DNA of 64,000 nucleotides from the NCBI RefSeq assembly GCF_014696315.1, contig NZ_JACJPX010000034.1:1-64000 (forward strand), written 5' to 3'. Below are positions 36,771 to 44,795 of the stretch, in pieces (positions within the stretch are counted from its first letter, which is position 1; each line of letters begins with the position of its first letter). This DNA comes from Calothrix membranacea FACHB-236 (GTDB lineage: Bacteria > Cyanobacteriota > Cyanobacteriia > Cyanobacteriales > Nostocaceae). Position numbers and translations under genes: made by a program. The notes under the pieces were generated by a model. That model saw nothing but the letters and a program-made list of their open reading frames with translations, had not been told where the DNA came from and made no database searches.

Positions 36771-37652
36771 ATGAACCCTTCAATAAAGCAAACGTTCGGA
36801 AGCTGTATAGCTTTAACTGCTTTAACTTTTGCGTCTATTCCGGCTTACGGACAAAATAACTTTAAAGATATCTTTCATAATCTTGCAGATATTCAACGTG
36901 AAGCGATGAGATGTTTACAACAAACGTCCGAATCTTCAACAGCAGACGAACTTATTCAAGACACAGGAGAAATCGCAGAAGCTAGTGCTGCTGTTGAAGT
37001 TACGGCAGGGGATGGTGTTGCAAAGTTACTTAAATTTTTTATAAAAAAGGGTTTTCAAAAATTAGAAAACAAAAATTATGCTGGAGCGCTATGTTATTTT
37101 AACCAAGTAATAGAAAAAGATGTGTCTAGTAAATATGTATCTACTGCCTACCTTGGACGAGGTCTCACCTACATTGAACAAGGAGATAAACAAAAAGGTA
37201 TTGCAGATTTAAAAGAAGCATCTCGACTTTTTAAAAGTCAAGGTGATAAAAAAAATTTTCAAAAAGTTACGAGAATAATTCAACAATTCACAAATAATGG
37301 TTCTGTTACAGCCTATGCACAAAGTACTGAAGCATCAATAACAGGAACTTACGGAGAGTGCTTGCTTTTGGGACACCTTACTCCTACACCTAGTGGGTTA
37401 GGACAATTTACCCTTGATGGTAAAGGTAATTATTCTTCTACTATGTTTGGCAAGGGGCATTACGTGTTTAATCCAGAAGAGAACACAGTACATTTTATAG
37501 ACGGCAAAATGAAAGATTTACTTGGGATTTATTCAGTAGATAAAAAAGGCAGATCAGCAGTCCGGTTTTATATAGATAAAGAAGGTAATTTTTATAGAGA
37601 ATCTAATTCTAATGTAACTACCGGCATGACTTGCCCAAATCAGAACAATTAA
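36771..37652 (+). CDS. exported TPR + beta-domain protein
   Basis: 293 aa from the ATG at 36,771; a GTG at 36,723 would put charged residues before the signal peptide (TFGSCIALTALTFASIPAYGQ), so the ATG is preferred. A helical segment and a TPR-like unit (AYLGRGLTYIEQGDKQKGIADLKEASRLF) follow. The C-terminal 100 residues are the beta domain (TGTYGECLLLGHLTPTPSG, FTLDGKGNYSSTMFGKGHYVF, RSAVRFYIDKEG) ending at a cysteine. It is the intact form of the damaged gene upstream. The pattern LDG-GNYSS-x-G-Y-F links it to the 35,056 and 38,557 proteins. Confidence 0.72.
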   Translation: MNPSIKQTFGSCIALTALTFASIPAYGQNNFKDIFHNLADIQREAMRCLQQTSESSTADELIQDTGEIAEASAAVEVTAGDGVAKLLKFFIKKGFQKLENKNYAGALCYFNQVIEKDVSSKYVSTAYLGRGLTYIEQGDKQKGIADLKEASRLFKSQGDKKNFQKVTRIIQQFTNNGSVTAYAQSTEASITGTYGECLLLGHLTPTPSGLGQFTLDGKGNYSSTMFGKGHYVFNPEENTVHFIDGKMKDLLGIYSVDKKGRSAVRFYIDKEGNFYRESNSNVTTGMTCPNQNN

Positions 37653-37702
37653 CATAATTCTAAATATACAGCTTCAAAAACTTGACGCAATTTCCGCAAA
37701 TT

Positions 37703-37735
37703 TTTACATAACCTCCTGATTATGGGAGATATATG
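37703..37735 (+). promoter_or_regulatory. shared bipartite element, copy B
   Basis: TTTACATAAC (37,703-37,712), 15 nt, GATATATG (37,728-37,735), then TAAG, preceded by TTTCCGCAAAT: a perfect match to the consensus. It ends 36 nt before a short, truncated secreted-protein ORF, so the promoter has outlived its gene; it could also feed the TPR gene at 37,979. Confidence 0.78.
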
Positions 37736-37771
37736 TAAGCAACAAGACAACATGGAAAAGGAATCAAAAAC

Positions 37772-37843
37772 ATGAACCGTTTCACAAAGCTTATCTGCAT
37801 AATTGTTTCTTTTGCATTACCTATCCCTCTTTTGTCAGAGTGA
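37772..37843 (+). pseudogene. truncated signal-peptide ORF
   Basis: 23 codons that read as a signal peptide only (MNRFTKLICIIVSFALP, then a stop). The start resembles that of the 35,920 gene (MNRLIWK...). It stands 36 nt after copy B of the shared element at the spacing of the TPR-CHAT gene. No downstream continuation in any frame was found up to 37,978. Best read as the leftover 5' end of a member of the secreted family. Confidence 0.5.
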
Positions 37844-37978
37844 GAGAATCCAAGGGAGCAACAAATATTACATGACGCTATTCTACAGCTATCGTGTAGC
37901 TTGCTTACCGCATAGTAAATAACTACCTATCAATGTAGAAGTTTCCAACCTTTGAGTTTCCAATCATCAATTCTAACT

Positions 37979-38449
37979 ATGAACAAAATCATCAAACGCT
38001 TCGCCAATTTATCTGTCAGCTTGGTATCTTTCGCATCTTTAGTAGGGTTAGGTGTTAATGTACAAGCACAGTGGGTCAATCCAGACATCATACCTGGCGC
38101 ACCAAATCTTCCAATCATACCTGGTGCACCAGATTCTGATCAAACAAACAATACGAATGTTCCCCGTTCAACTATTAATCCTCAACTTGCGACCACCTAT
38201 CTCGAACAGGGTTTTCAATATTATCAAAACGGGGAATACCAGAGTGCGATCGCAGCCTATAATTCATCGCTTGCGAACAATCCCAGTTATGCTGCTGCTT
38301 ATCTTGCTCGTGCTATGGCGTTACACAAATTAGGAGACAGATACAATGCCTATTTAGATGCGCGAAGGGCAGCTTATTGGTCTCGCCAACAAAACAATCA
38401 GAAAATCTATAATGCAGCGCAAAAATTCAAGCGTGCAATCTATCGATAA
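37979..38449 (+). CDS. exported TPR protein
   Basis: 156 aa from the ATG at 37,979. An upstream in-frame ATG at 37,952 would add MSFQSSILT before the signal peptide, which is less likely. The signal peptide is about residues 1-31 (LSVSLVSFASLVGLGVNVQAQ). A short proline-rich duplication, IIPGAP twice, follows, then two TPR units (TTYLEQGFQYYQNGEYQSAIAAYNSSL, PSYAAAYLARAMALHKLGDRYNAYLDARRA). Similar in layout to the protein at 30,804. It may be read from copy B of the shared element 240 nt upstream. Confidence 0.75.
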   Translation: MNKIIKRFANLSVSLVSFASLVGLGVNVQAQWVNPDIIPGAPNLPIIPGAPDSDQTNNTNVPRSTINPQLATTYLEQGFQYYQNGEYQSAIAAYNSSLANNPSYAAAYLARAMALHKLGDRYNAYLDARRAAYWSRQQNNQKIYNAAQKFKRAIYR

Positions 38450-38556
38450 GAATTTGAACAAGCGATCGCGCTTACGTTCCTAAATTCAGTCCTTTTTGTT
38501 ACAACCGTCAATCATTTCAAACATGCAATCTACGGTAATTTTTTAGGGTCTTTTGC

Positions 38557-39456
38557 ATGAGAATACATCACATCAGAAAATTTTTCTTTTACCCATTCTG
38601 CATAGGCATTGCTGTGTTTATAACTGAACGAGCTAATGCTCAAAGAACTGCTGTTCCTCTTGATTACCCACCACCTGCTGCTGTTTACAATTGTGCTGGT
38701 TATAATCCTGTGTTTCCAACTGTTGCTCCCTCTAGCATTTTGGGAGAGATAGAGCTTGATGGTAACGGAACTTATTCTTCTAAAAGCTATGGAGAAGGAG
38801 AATACCTTTTTGAGCCTGAAACTAGCAGGGTAAGATTCATCAGTGGTCAACTCTCTAGTTGGGTTGGCGTTTGGGAAATTCGAGGAGGAGATGTACGGAT
38901 TCGTTTTCCCCAAACACCAGATACCCCCATCAAGCCAGACACCTCTGTAAACGATACTGTCTGTTATCCGGAAAAAGCCAAACGTCGTGCAGGGTTAACA
39001 CGAAGACAGATACAAAAGCTGGCGGACAGGGTCAGAAAGATGTCCGGTTCCGACGCGGCAAGGAATCTGCCTAATAATGTAGATTTAATATATGCTCCTG
39101 GTTACGCTTTTCGGGGAGCGCTTAAAAGAAGGCTCAAAGATTTTCGAGGTGCGATCGCTGACACAAATCAAGCGATCAAACTAAATCGAGAATATCCCGC
39201 TTCCTACGTGACACGAGGAGTTTCACGCGCCAGACTCAAGGACTTTCAAGGCGCACTCAGTGATCTCAATCAAGCCATTAAACTTGAGCCGAAATCAGCC
39301 AGCACCTACTACTATCGAGGTTTGGTGCGTCATTTACAAGGAGATAAGCAGGAAGCAATCTCTGACTATGAGCGAGCAGTGCAAATATCGCCAGAATTAG
39401 TTAAGCATTTGGAGCAAGAAACATTTGATAACTACATTCTCGCTGCTCGTCGTTGA
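38557..39456 (+). CDS. exported beta-domain/TPR fusion, paralogue 2
   Basis: 299 aa. The signal peptide (FFFYPFCIGIAVFITERANA) and beta domain (residues 30-140: AVYNCAGYN, ILGEIELDGNGTYSS, YGEGEYLFEPETSRVRFISG, WVGVWEIRGGD) are near-copies of the 35,056 protein. From about 175 it continues with three TPR units (DFRGAIADTNQAIKLNREYPASYVTRG, DFQGALSDLNQAIKLEPKSASTYYYRG, DKQEAISDYERAVQISP). It thus combines the two modules found separately in neighbours. The sequence TTTTTTAGG-N(8)-ATG before it is shared with 35,056, indicating a recent duplication. Confidence 0.75.
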   Translation: MRIHHIRKFFFYPFCIGIAVFITERANAQRTAVPLDYPPPAAVYNCAGYNPVFPTVAPSSILGEIELDGNGTYSSKSYGEGEYLFEPETSRVRFISGQLSSWVGVWEIRGGDVRIRFPQTPDTPIKPDTSVNDTVCYPEKAKRRAGLTRRQIQKLADRVRKMSGSDAARNLPNNVDLIYAPGYAFRGALKRRLKDFRGAIADTNQAIKLNREYPASYVTRGVSRARLKDFQGALSDLNQAIKLEPKSASTYYYRGLVRHLQGDKQEAISDYERAVQISPELVKHLEQETFDNYILAARR

Positions 39457-39697
39457 CGAGTTTATTTTATTGCTGAAGTAAATCAGTAATAAAATACTTA
39501 ATTTTTATTTAATTGAGTAACTTTCAGCAGTTGTTTTGGTCTCCTCGCACTCCTCAACGGCACCCTTTCTGTGGTTTTACCCAAAACTTGGACAAAAAGG
39601 ACAGAATATAGTTCACAAAGAATGCCCCCTACTCTGTTAGGGTCTGTCATGGAACTTCTGCGATAATGAGGCTGTTGTTACCTTTACGACAGCAGCG

Positions 39698-40339
39698 GTG
39701 AAGATAGATCGGCACGGCAAAGCTAAGGTTCTCAAACAAGAAGAAATTCAACGCCTGTTCACCGAGGGGCTTGTAAGCCTGCGAGATCGCACATTATGCG
39801 CGGTGATGCTGTACACAGCTTGCCGCGTCAAGGAATGTGTCACCTTGAAAATCAGGGATGTGTACGACAGCAAGGGGCGGGTGAGGCCGGAGTTGATTTT
39901 CCGCAAAGGCAACACCAAGGGTAAACTGGCTACCCGGACTATCCCGGTGCTGGACGATTTGCGCCGTCACCTGAAACTCTACAAACCCAAAACTTCCCAC
40001 GATGGTTACCTCTTCCCCGGACGCTGGGGGCGGGGGCATTTGCATGAAGACTATGCGGCACTGATTTTCCGGAAGGGGTGCGAACAGGTTGACATCGAGG
40101 GGGCCTCGACTCATAGCTGCCGACGCACGGCCCTGACTCTCATGCACCGTAATGGCGTACCCCTGCGGGTGATTCAGGAAATCAGCGGCCATCGCAGCCT
40201 GGAACAACTGCAACGGTATTTGGAAGTCGAGTCCGACCAGATTCGTGGCGCGATCGCGATGTTGAGTATGCTCTCTCCCATAGAGACACAAGGAAGTGGG
40301 GAGGCAAGCCCTGATAGCGAACAATACCAGACCTTTTAG
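39698..40339 (+). CDS. tyrosine recombinase (catalytic domain only)
   Basis: 213 aa from a GTG. The tyrosine-recombinase residues are visible: R in YTACRVKECVTL, the HSCRR box (H-x-x-R), GHRS with the second histidine and the tyrosine in QRYLEVE. There is no N-terminal core-binding domain, so it is one of the small catalytic-only integrases common in cyanobacteria, or a truncated one. The GC content is visibly higher than in the DNA before it, and it marks the beginning of the plasmid-like segment. A 13-nt inverted repeat overlaps its stop. It may have integrated the segment to its right. Confidence 0.85.
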   Translation: MKIDRHGKAKVLKQEEIQRLFTEGLVSLRDRTLCAVMLYTACRVKECVTLKIRDVYDSKGRVRPELIFRKGNTKGKLATRTIPVLDDLRRHLKLYKPKTSHDGYLFPGRWGRGHLHEDYAALIFRKGCEQVDIEGASTHSCRRTALTLMHRNGVPLRVIQEISGHRSLEQLQRYLEVESDQIRGAIAMLSMLSPIETQGSGEASPDSEQYQTF

Positions 40340-40367
40340 ATCGGGATATACCCCTATCCCGATCTAA
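40336..40367. repeat. 13-nt perfect inverted repeat at recombinase stop
   Basis: TTAGATCGGGATA (40,336-40,348) and TATCCCGATCTAA (40,355-40,367) pair exactly around a 6-nt loop. It overlaps the recombinase stop codon. There is no T-run, so it is a weak terminator candidate; a recombination site is an alternative. Confidence 0.6.
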
Positions 40368-40489
40368 CCCACTACAGCCTAAATTCAACCACTCTCAGTC
40401 ACGATTCTCACTTACCATCTAGGACAACTGATCCAAAAGGGCGATTCTCGCTTTGACAATCATTTGACTCTGAGCGTGTCACGCTCTAT

Positions 40490-40798
40490 CTACTCCCCCA
40501 CACTCTGTTCCCACGGCGCTTTTTTAGCGAGCAAGTTCCGCAGGTTGGCATTCGTGGCTGGTGGCCGATCCAGTAGCTCGACAAATTGCTGAAATTTTTC
40601 CTCATCCACCATAAACAGCCGCCGATCTAGCAAGACTGCTTCTGCTTCTCGACAGGCGGTCTCCAGCATGAAATCGGAACGGTTCTTGCCCAGGGCTTCT
40701 GCTGCCCGGTCAATTAAATCCCGTTGTCCCTGGTGCGCCCTGATGTTGATAGTGACATCACGGTTTTGATGGTCGGACGATCCTGTTTGGGGCTGCAT
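40490..40798 (-). CDS. orphan DUF1778 (TacA-type) antitoxin
   Basis: 102 aa. The ribbon-helix-helix opening (INIRAHQGQRDLIDRAAEALGKNRSDFMLETACREAEAVL) and tail (LFMVDEEKFQQFVELLDRPP) are typical of DUF1778 antitoxins that pair with a GNAT acetyltransferase toxin. That toxin is normally encoded immediately downstream; here the 150 nt down to the recombinase contain no such gene, so this is an orphan. It directly abuts the fragment of a PIN toxin gene. Confidence 0.85.
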   Translation of the reverse strand: MQPQTGSSDHQNRDVTINIRAHQGQRDLIDRAAEALGKNRSDFMLETACREAEAVLLDRRLFMVDEEKFQQFVELLDRPPATNANLRNLLAKKAPWEQSVGE

Positions 40799-40810
40799 AA
40801 ATTACTTGAT

Positions 40811-40920
40811 TTTTTGTCCTGTTCAGGAATTATGATTCTGCCAAAAACAGCCTGTAGTAAGTCTAATTTACCAATTTTAGAAAATTCGCTTAATGAGGTT
40901 GTATCTGGGACAATAATCAT
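40811..40920 (-). pseudogene. truncated PIN-domain toxin (5' fragment)
   Basis: The first ~35 codons read MIIVPDTTSLSEFSKIGKLD, then LLQAVFGRIIIP, the start of a VapC-like PIN toxin with its first aspartate. Homology ends near 40,815, where the DUF1778 gene begins; the rest of the PIN gene, with the other acidic residues, is absent. Its ATG overlaps the antitoxin stop (40,917-40,920), so the pair was once intact. Confidence 0.7.
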
Positions 40921-41195
40921 AAATTATTGGCTGGTAATTTCTTTTTTACCTGATTTATCTCTTGTTGAAATTCTTCTAAAGTCATACTGTCGTCAAATAG
41001 AGATATTTCGTATTTCGACATTAAATCTATTACATCTAAGCGAGAAATTTCTAGTAATTGGCTAGCCTTCCCACTGCTAATTTCTCCATGTTTAAGTAGA
41101 GTCATAACATAAGCTTCTTTGGCTTTAGTTTCGGCTTCTTCTCTGATGGTATCTTTGACAGAATGAATGGGGATGGTAAATTCTACTTTAGCCAT
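40917..41195 (-). CDS. UPF0175 antitoxin
   Basis: 92 aa. The UPF0175 pattern is clear: a helical start, AYVMTLLKHGEISSGKASQLLEISRLDVIDLMSKYEISLFD, then a helix. UPF0175 proteins act as antitoxins to PIN-type (DUF3368) toxins, and the remnant of such a toxin follows with the usual ATGA overlap. Without a whole toxin the gene is probably a relic, though the reading frame is intact. Confidence 0.85.
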   Translation of the reverse strand: MAKVEFTIPIHSVKDTIREEAETKAKEAYVMTLLKHGEISSGKASQLLEISRLDVIDLMSKYEISLFDDSMTLEEFQQEINQVKKKLPANNL

Positions 41196-41251
41196 AAAAT
41201 CACAATTTTCCTGTGTAACTTTTCATTTTCAACAAGGAGGATAATTTTATT

Positions 41252-43768
41252 CTATCGTGGTAAAACTTGGGATAAATATAGCGAAGAAAAATGCGTCAGC
41301 AGTTCCTCACTGGGCGGATTTTCAACCAACCACTGCTCGGCCTCCTGCTGAAGAATTGGGGAACTGGACTCCCGCATCAGCAGCCGTTGGGCAAGCTGCT
41401 CCATTTTTTGGCGAAGCATCGGGGGCAAGTGCAGTCCTTCTGCCATGCAGTATGTTTTAACCCAGTGTTTCGCTTGGGCGATCGTCTGGAGTTTCAGGCG
41501 GGCTGCCTCTCGATGCTGCTCTGGGGTGAAGTTTGGCGTACTGATAGCAGGATTGCTATCAACACCGTCAAGCACAGCTGACGATGATTCCGGTTCCTCT
41601 GAAGAAGAAACATCAGGGGGAGAGGCAGCTGCGTGGGAAGTGATAGAGGCATCTGGTGCTGATAAGCCTGCATCGCTGACACCTGGATGTATAGAAACGG
41701 GTACAGAAAAGGGTATAGAACCTGGTGGAGAGATTGGTGTAGAAGCTGGTATAGAAATTGGTGCTGACTGGAGATTGATAACAATTTCGCGATCAGCCGA
41801 TCTGGCAGGTTCTGTGATATTTTGGCTCTGGATGGGTGTCCCGATTGTTTCAATGATTGATAAGTCTGATTTATCAAACTTTTGACAGTCGCCGGAATTT
41901 GAAAGACATTGGCTTTGCTTATGAATCACTGAAGAATCACAATCGGATTGTTGATTGTGAGAATTAAATTCTGGATTTTTAAATCGTTGATTTTCAAATT
42001 GTCGATTTACAGTTTCAAGTAAAATCTCATCTTGAGTAAATTGGGAATTGTGAGAATTAGATTCTTGATTTTCAAATCCCTGGAAATCACATTGTTGATT
42101 AACAGCTGACTTATTTACGGTTTGAAGTGAAATCTCATCTTGAAGAAATTGGGGATTATGAGAATTAGGTTCTTGGTTTTCAGGTGACTGATTCTCACAG
42201 GGCCGATTTTCAGCTGTATTAAGAATCTCACTTTGAGAGCTAATGGCGGGCTGACGGCTAACGCCGTTGCCCGCATCAGCCGGAGGTAGAAAAAAAACCT
42301 TCATTAAGGGGGGGGGTGTGTAAATCTGCTGAGTCTGCTGCTGTAGCAAGGGTTCCGGGTTTTCATCAGCCAGCCACGGATCTGGTAATTTTGGGTATTT
42401 TTCGGGCTGTAAGGTGGCTACAACTGGCTCTGGCGAAGCATTTACATGCTGTTTAGGGGTGGGGGTGTTTTCTAGCCCTTCATGCAAAGGATGCCACAAC
42501 CACAGGTATTCTGGCTTATGGAGTGTGGTTTGGCTTGTCCCTTTCCCGTATTGCTGTTTGGAAGCAGCAATGATTGCTTTGGCACGTTCGCTAGCGGTAG
42601 CAGGAAATTTCCCTTGCCCTTTGAGGTTAGCCACAACAGCAGTAATTCGTTCCAAGGTCTCCTGTTGGCGTTGCTGGTTGGGGTGCGGGAAGGCAATCAG
42701 GTTGTTATTGCCATAACTAGCAGCAAAGTGTTCGCGGTAACTGGCCGAGCGGTTGGGGTAGGAGGGATACGGTGTATAAAATCCTTCACAGCACTTTGCC
42801 CATTCGGCGGCACGTCGTTCAATTTCATGCTGGTGGCGGCAATACTGGTGGTAGCCGGGAGCAGCCAGGGCGGTTGTGACAATGTAGTCAATCAGTTTTA
42901 GCCCGCTAAAATTACCAAAGACAATACCATAGCAAGCGATGTCCTTGAGCAGGTCATTGGTCTGGTGATAATCTGTCCAGCCTTCCCTGATCCGTTCCAG
43001 CAGATCTTGCTGCCACAGAAAGACGGCATTGCTCATGCCGTTGTCTGACCAAAACATTTTCTGTTTGCTGGCGGCGGCGATCGCCTGCTGTAATCCCAGA
43101 TCGTCTTGTCCTTGAGCTGACCAATTGGCAGCCCGTAGGAATTTCTCCAGGTCATTACTTTCGATTTGCCAGTCCGCATCTAATATATATGAACCTGCTT
43201 GCAGGGGCAGGCGATGGGCTTTGAAACTCGTGGGCTTGTCTTTACTATAAGGTTTGGGATTGGGGAAGATTTCTAACTGCCCGCCTTTGGTCGTGAGTCT
43301 GGCTTCTTTCAGGGCCAGCCACACCGCACAGGACAGAGAAAAGGAATGTATTTCTGAGCCGAAAAAATAATAAATATGAATACCGCCACTGTCACTGCTT
43401 TGGATTACCACAGGACGGCATAAGCCGATTTTCTCCAGGGCGGCCAGCACTTTGCCATAGGCTTGAGGGTTGTTATAAGGATGGTATTGGCTGTTACGGT
43501 CAATGTCGAGCATGAGATAGCGCGTCCATTTACCAAACTTCAGGCCCAGCAACACATCCGGGTTCAAATACTGACTCCAGAGGTTTCGCGGCTGGATGGG
43601 ATAGCGGCTTTCTGTCTGCCAGGCGGGACGCTCACCATTACCTGGTACTGGTGCGTAAATAAACCCCCAAGGATGGTAAAAATACTGGAGGAATTTTTGA
43701 CCCAATATATCTTCTGGTAACAGTCCCTCAAGGGAACTGTATCCTTTTTTCTTCTTTTCTGGCTGCAT
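41252..43768 (-). CDS. primase-polymerase-like replication protein
   Basis: 838 aa from the ATG at 43,768; the frame is open to a TTG at 43,807, but the ATG is more plausible. Residues 70-230 have features of an archaeo-eukaryotic-primase-like domain: a D-x-D pair (LMLDID, D88/D90), SSDSGGIHIYYFF (124-136) with its histidine, and GGQLEIFPN. A middle, low-complexity stretch (about 470-720) has repeated ENQE-NSHN-QF-DEI-L-TVN units and proline/serine runs. The C-terminus is helical. Such proteins start replication or repair in plasmids and integrative elements. The catalytic reading is by motif and is moderate; no helicase domain is seen. Confidence 0.6.
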   Translation of the reverse strand: MQPEKKKKGYSSLEGLLPEDILGQKFLQYFYHPWGFIYAPVPGNGERPAWQTESRYPIQPRNLWSQYLNPDVLLGLKFGKWTRYLMLDIDRNSQYHPYNNPQAYGKVLAALEKIGLCRPVVIQSSDSGGIHIYYFFGSEIHSFSLSCAVWLALKEARLTTKGGQLEIFPNPKPYSKDKPTSFKAHRLPLQAGSYILDADWQIESNDLEKFLRAANWSAQGQDDLGLQQAIAAASKQKMFWSDNGMSNAVFLWQQDLLERIREGWTDYHQTNDLLKDIACYGIVFGNFSGLKLIDYIVTTALAAPGYHQYCRHQHEIERRAAEWAKCCEGFYTPYPSYPNRSASYREHFAASYGNNNLIAFPHPNQQRQQETLERITAVVANLKGQGKFPATASERAKAIIAASKQQYGKGTSQTTLHKPEYLWLWHPLHEGLENTPTPKQHVNASPEPVVATLQPEKYPKLPDPWLADENPEPLLQQQTQQIYTPPPLMKVFFLPPADAGNGVSRQPAISSQSEILNTAENRPCENQSPENQEPNSHNPQFLQDEISLQTVNKSAVNQQCDFQGFENQESNSHNSQFTQDEILLETVNRQFENQRFKNPEFNSHNQQSDCDSSVIHKQSQCLSNSGDCQKFDKSDLSIIETIGTPIQSQNITEPARSADREIVINLQSAPISIPASTPISPPGSIPFSVPVSIHPGVSDAGLSAPDASITSHAAASPPDVSSSEEPESSSAVLDGVDSNPAISTPNFTPEQHREAARLKLQTIAQAKHWVKTYCMAEGLHLPPMLRQKMEQLAQRLLMRESSSPILQQEAEQWLVENPPSEELLTHFSSLYLSQVLPR

Positions 43769-44207
43769 GACAAAAAATTTCCCATGAAAATTTTTCACCA
43801 GCAGCAAGCACTGGAAACAGCGTTGTGATAAACTAATGGCAATGGGAAGGCCGGACTGACTATTAACGTCAGCCTGCTTAAAAAGCAGAATGGACTTTTC
43901 AGCTTGGTTAGCCGTTATCAGGCTGTTTTATCAGCAGGATCTACCAGAGTCAAACCGAGGCATTGATAATGCCGTTTTAAGTTTTCCTGGGGGATAAGCA
44001 TAAAACATAGTCTGCTCGCGGTATATCAGGGACTAAAGAAGGCACCCTCAGTGTGGAATACAAATCTCTCCTGCTGTATGTGCCTGCTGCGATTCGGGAA
44101 AGCACGCGGGAATTGTGTTCAGTCGCCAAACCTAGGCAATTTCCGTGGCAAAATCCCATCAGACAAACAAAAATCTATATGAAATTTATTTGCCTTTTAA
44201 TAAGGAT

Positions 44208-44238
44208 ACTCCCTGACAGAGCTTTTTTATCAGGGAGT
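44208..44238. terminator. hairpin ACTCCCTGA / TCAGGGAGT
   Basis: Perfect 9-nt arms (44,208-44,216 and 44,230-44,238) around a 13-nt loop, followed by TTTGCCTT. It could end transcription on either strand, but the T-run is short, so terminator is a guarded call. Confidence 0.4.
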
Positions 44239-44615
44239 TTTGCCTTGTTAAATTTTCTTCAAAAAAATCCTCCTAGAGAAGGATCTCTGATTTTTTAGTC
44301 GAATAGAGGCCAGGGTGGTAATAGAGAGAGTTAGCATTGTTCTCGCTGCCATAGATTTTTGCTGACGCTTCATCTCTCTTCTCTCCTCTTGTTTATGGGT
44401 GTATGTCTGTGCTGATTCAGGTTGAGTCGGTTTAGGACAGACTATAGCAGGTATCTTTGTTTGAGGCTGTCAGAGATAGGCTTTCTCTGTGGCGACTACA
44501 GCCTGTCATCCCTTGCCGTGGTCTGCCTTGGCCTGCCTGGAGAGAGCAGGGGGAGATGGGGAGGCTGGGGGAGAAAAACACTTTCATGCAACGCTGGTGA
44601 AACTTGTTCATGGGG

Positions 44616-44795
44616 GCTGCCTTGTTTTTGACCACAGCGTGCGTAAATGCCGTAATTAAGGCAGTGGCCCCGCAAGCCGTATCCCCCTGCCGTGGCTGCC
44701 TTGTTTGCAGTGTCAGGGTTGCCTTGTTTCTGCCCTACTGCCGTGGTGTGGGGGAGAGCAGGGTTTTTGCTGGCTGTTACGGCAACAAGGCAGTG
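44616..44795. repeat. clustered GCTGCCTTGTTT repeats
   Basis: GCTGCCTTGTTT occurs at 44,616-44,627 and 44,695-44,706, GTTGCCTTGTTT at 44,718-44,729, and an inverted form (GGCAACAAGGCAGTG) at 44,781-44,795. TGCCGTGG recurs three times nearby (about 44,515, 44,688 and 44,740). Iteron-like, but the copy number is low. Confidence 0.5.

Noticed and set aside
37868-37905. A sixth copy of the shared element (TTACATGAC, 15 nt, TCGTGTAG)
   Set aside because: Both halves deviate too much from TTTACATAAC and GATATATG; the similarity is partly due to a local inverted repeat.
39794-40388. Minus-strand open frames within the recombinase gene
   Set aside because: The plus strand carries all tyrosine-recombinase motifs; the opposite frames have none.
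40714-40920. A complete 68-aa gene running from the PIN start into the DUF1778 gene
   Set aside because: Only the first ~35 codons have PIN character; the rest is an alternative frame of DUF1778, so it is treated as a truncated toxin.
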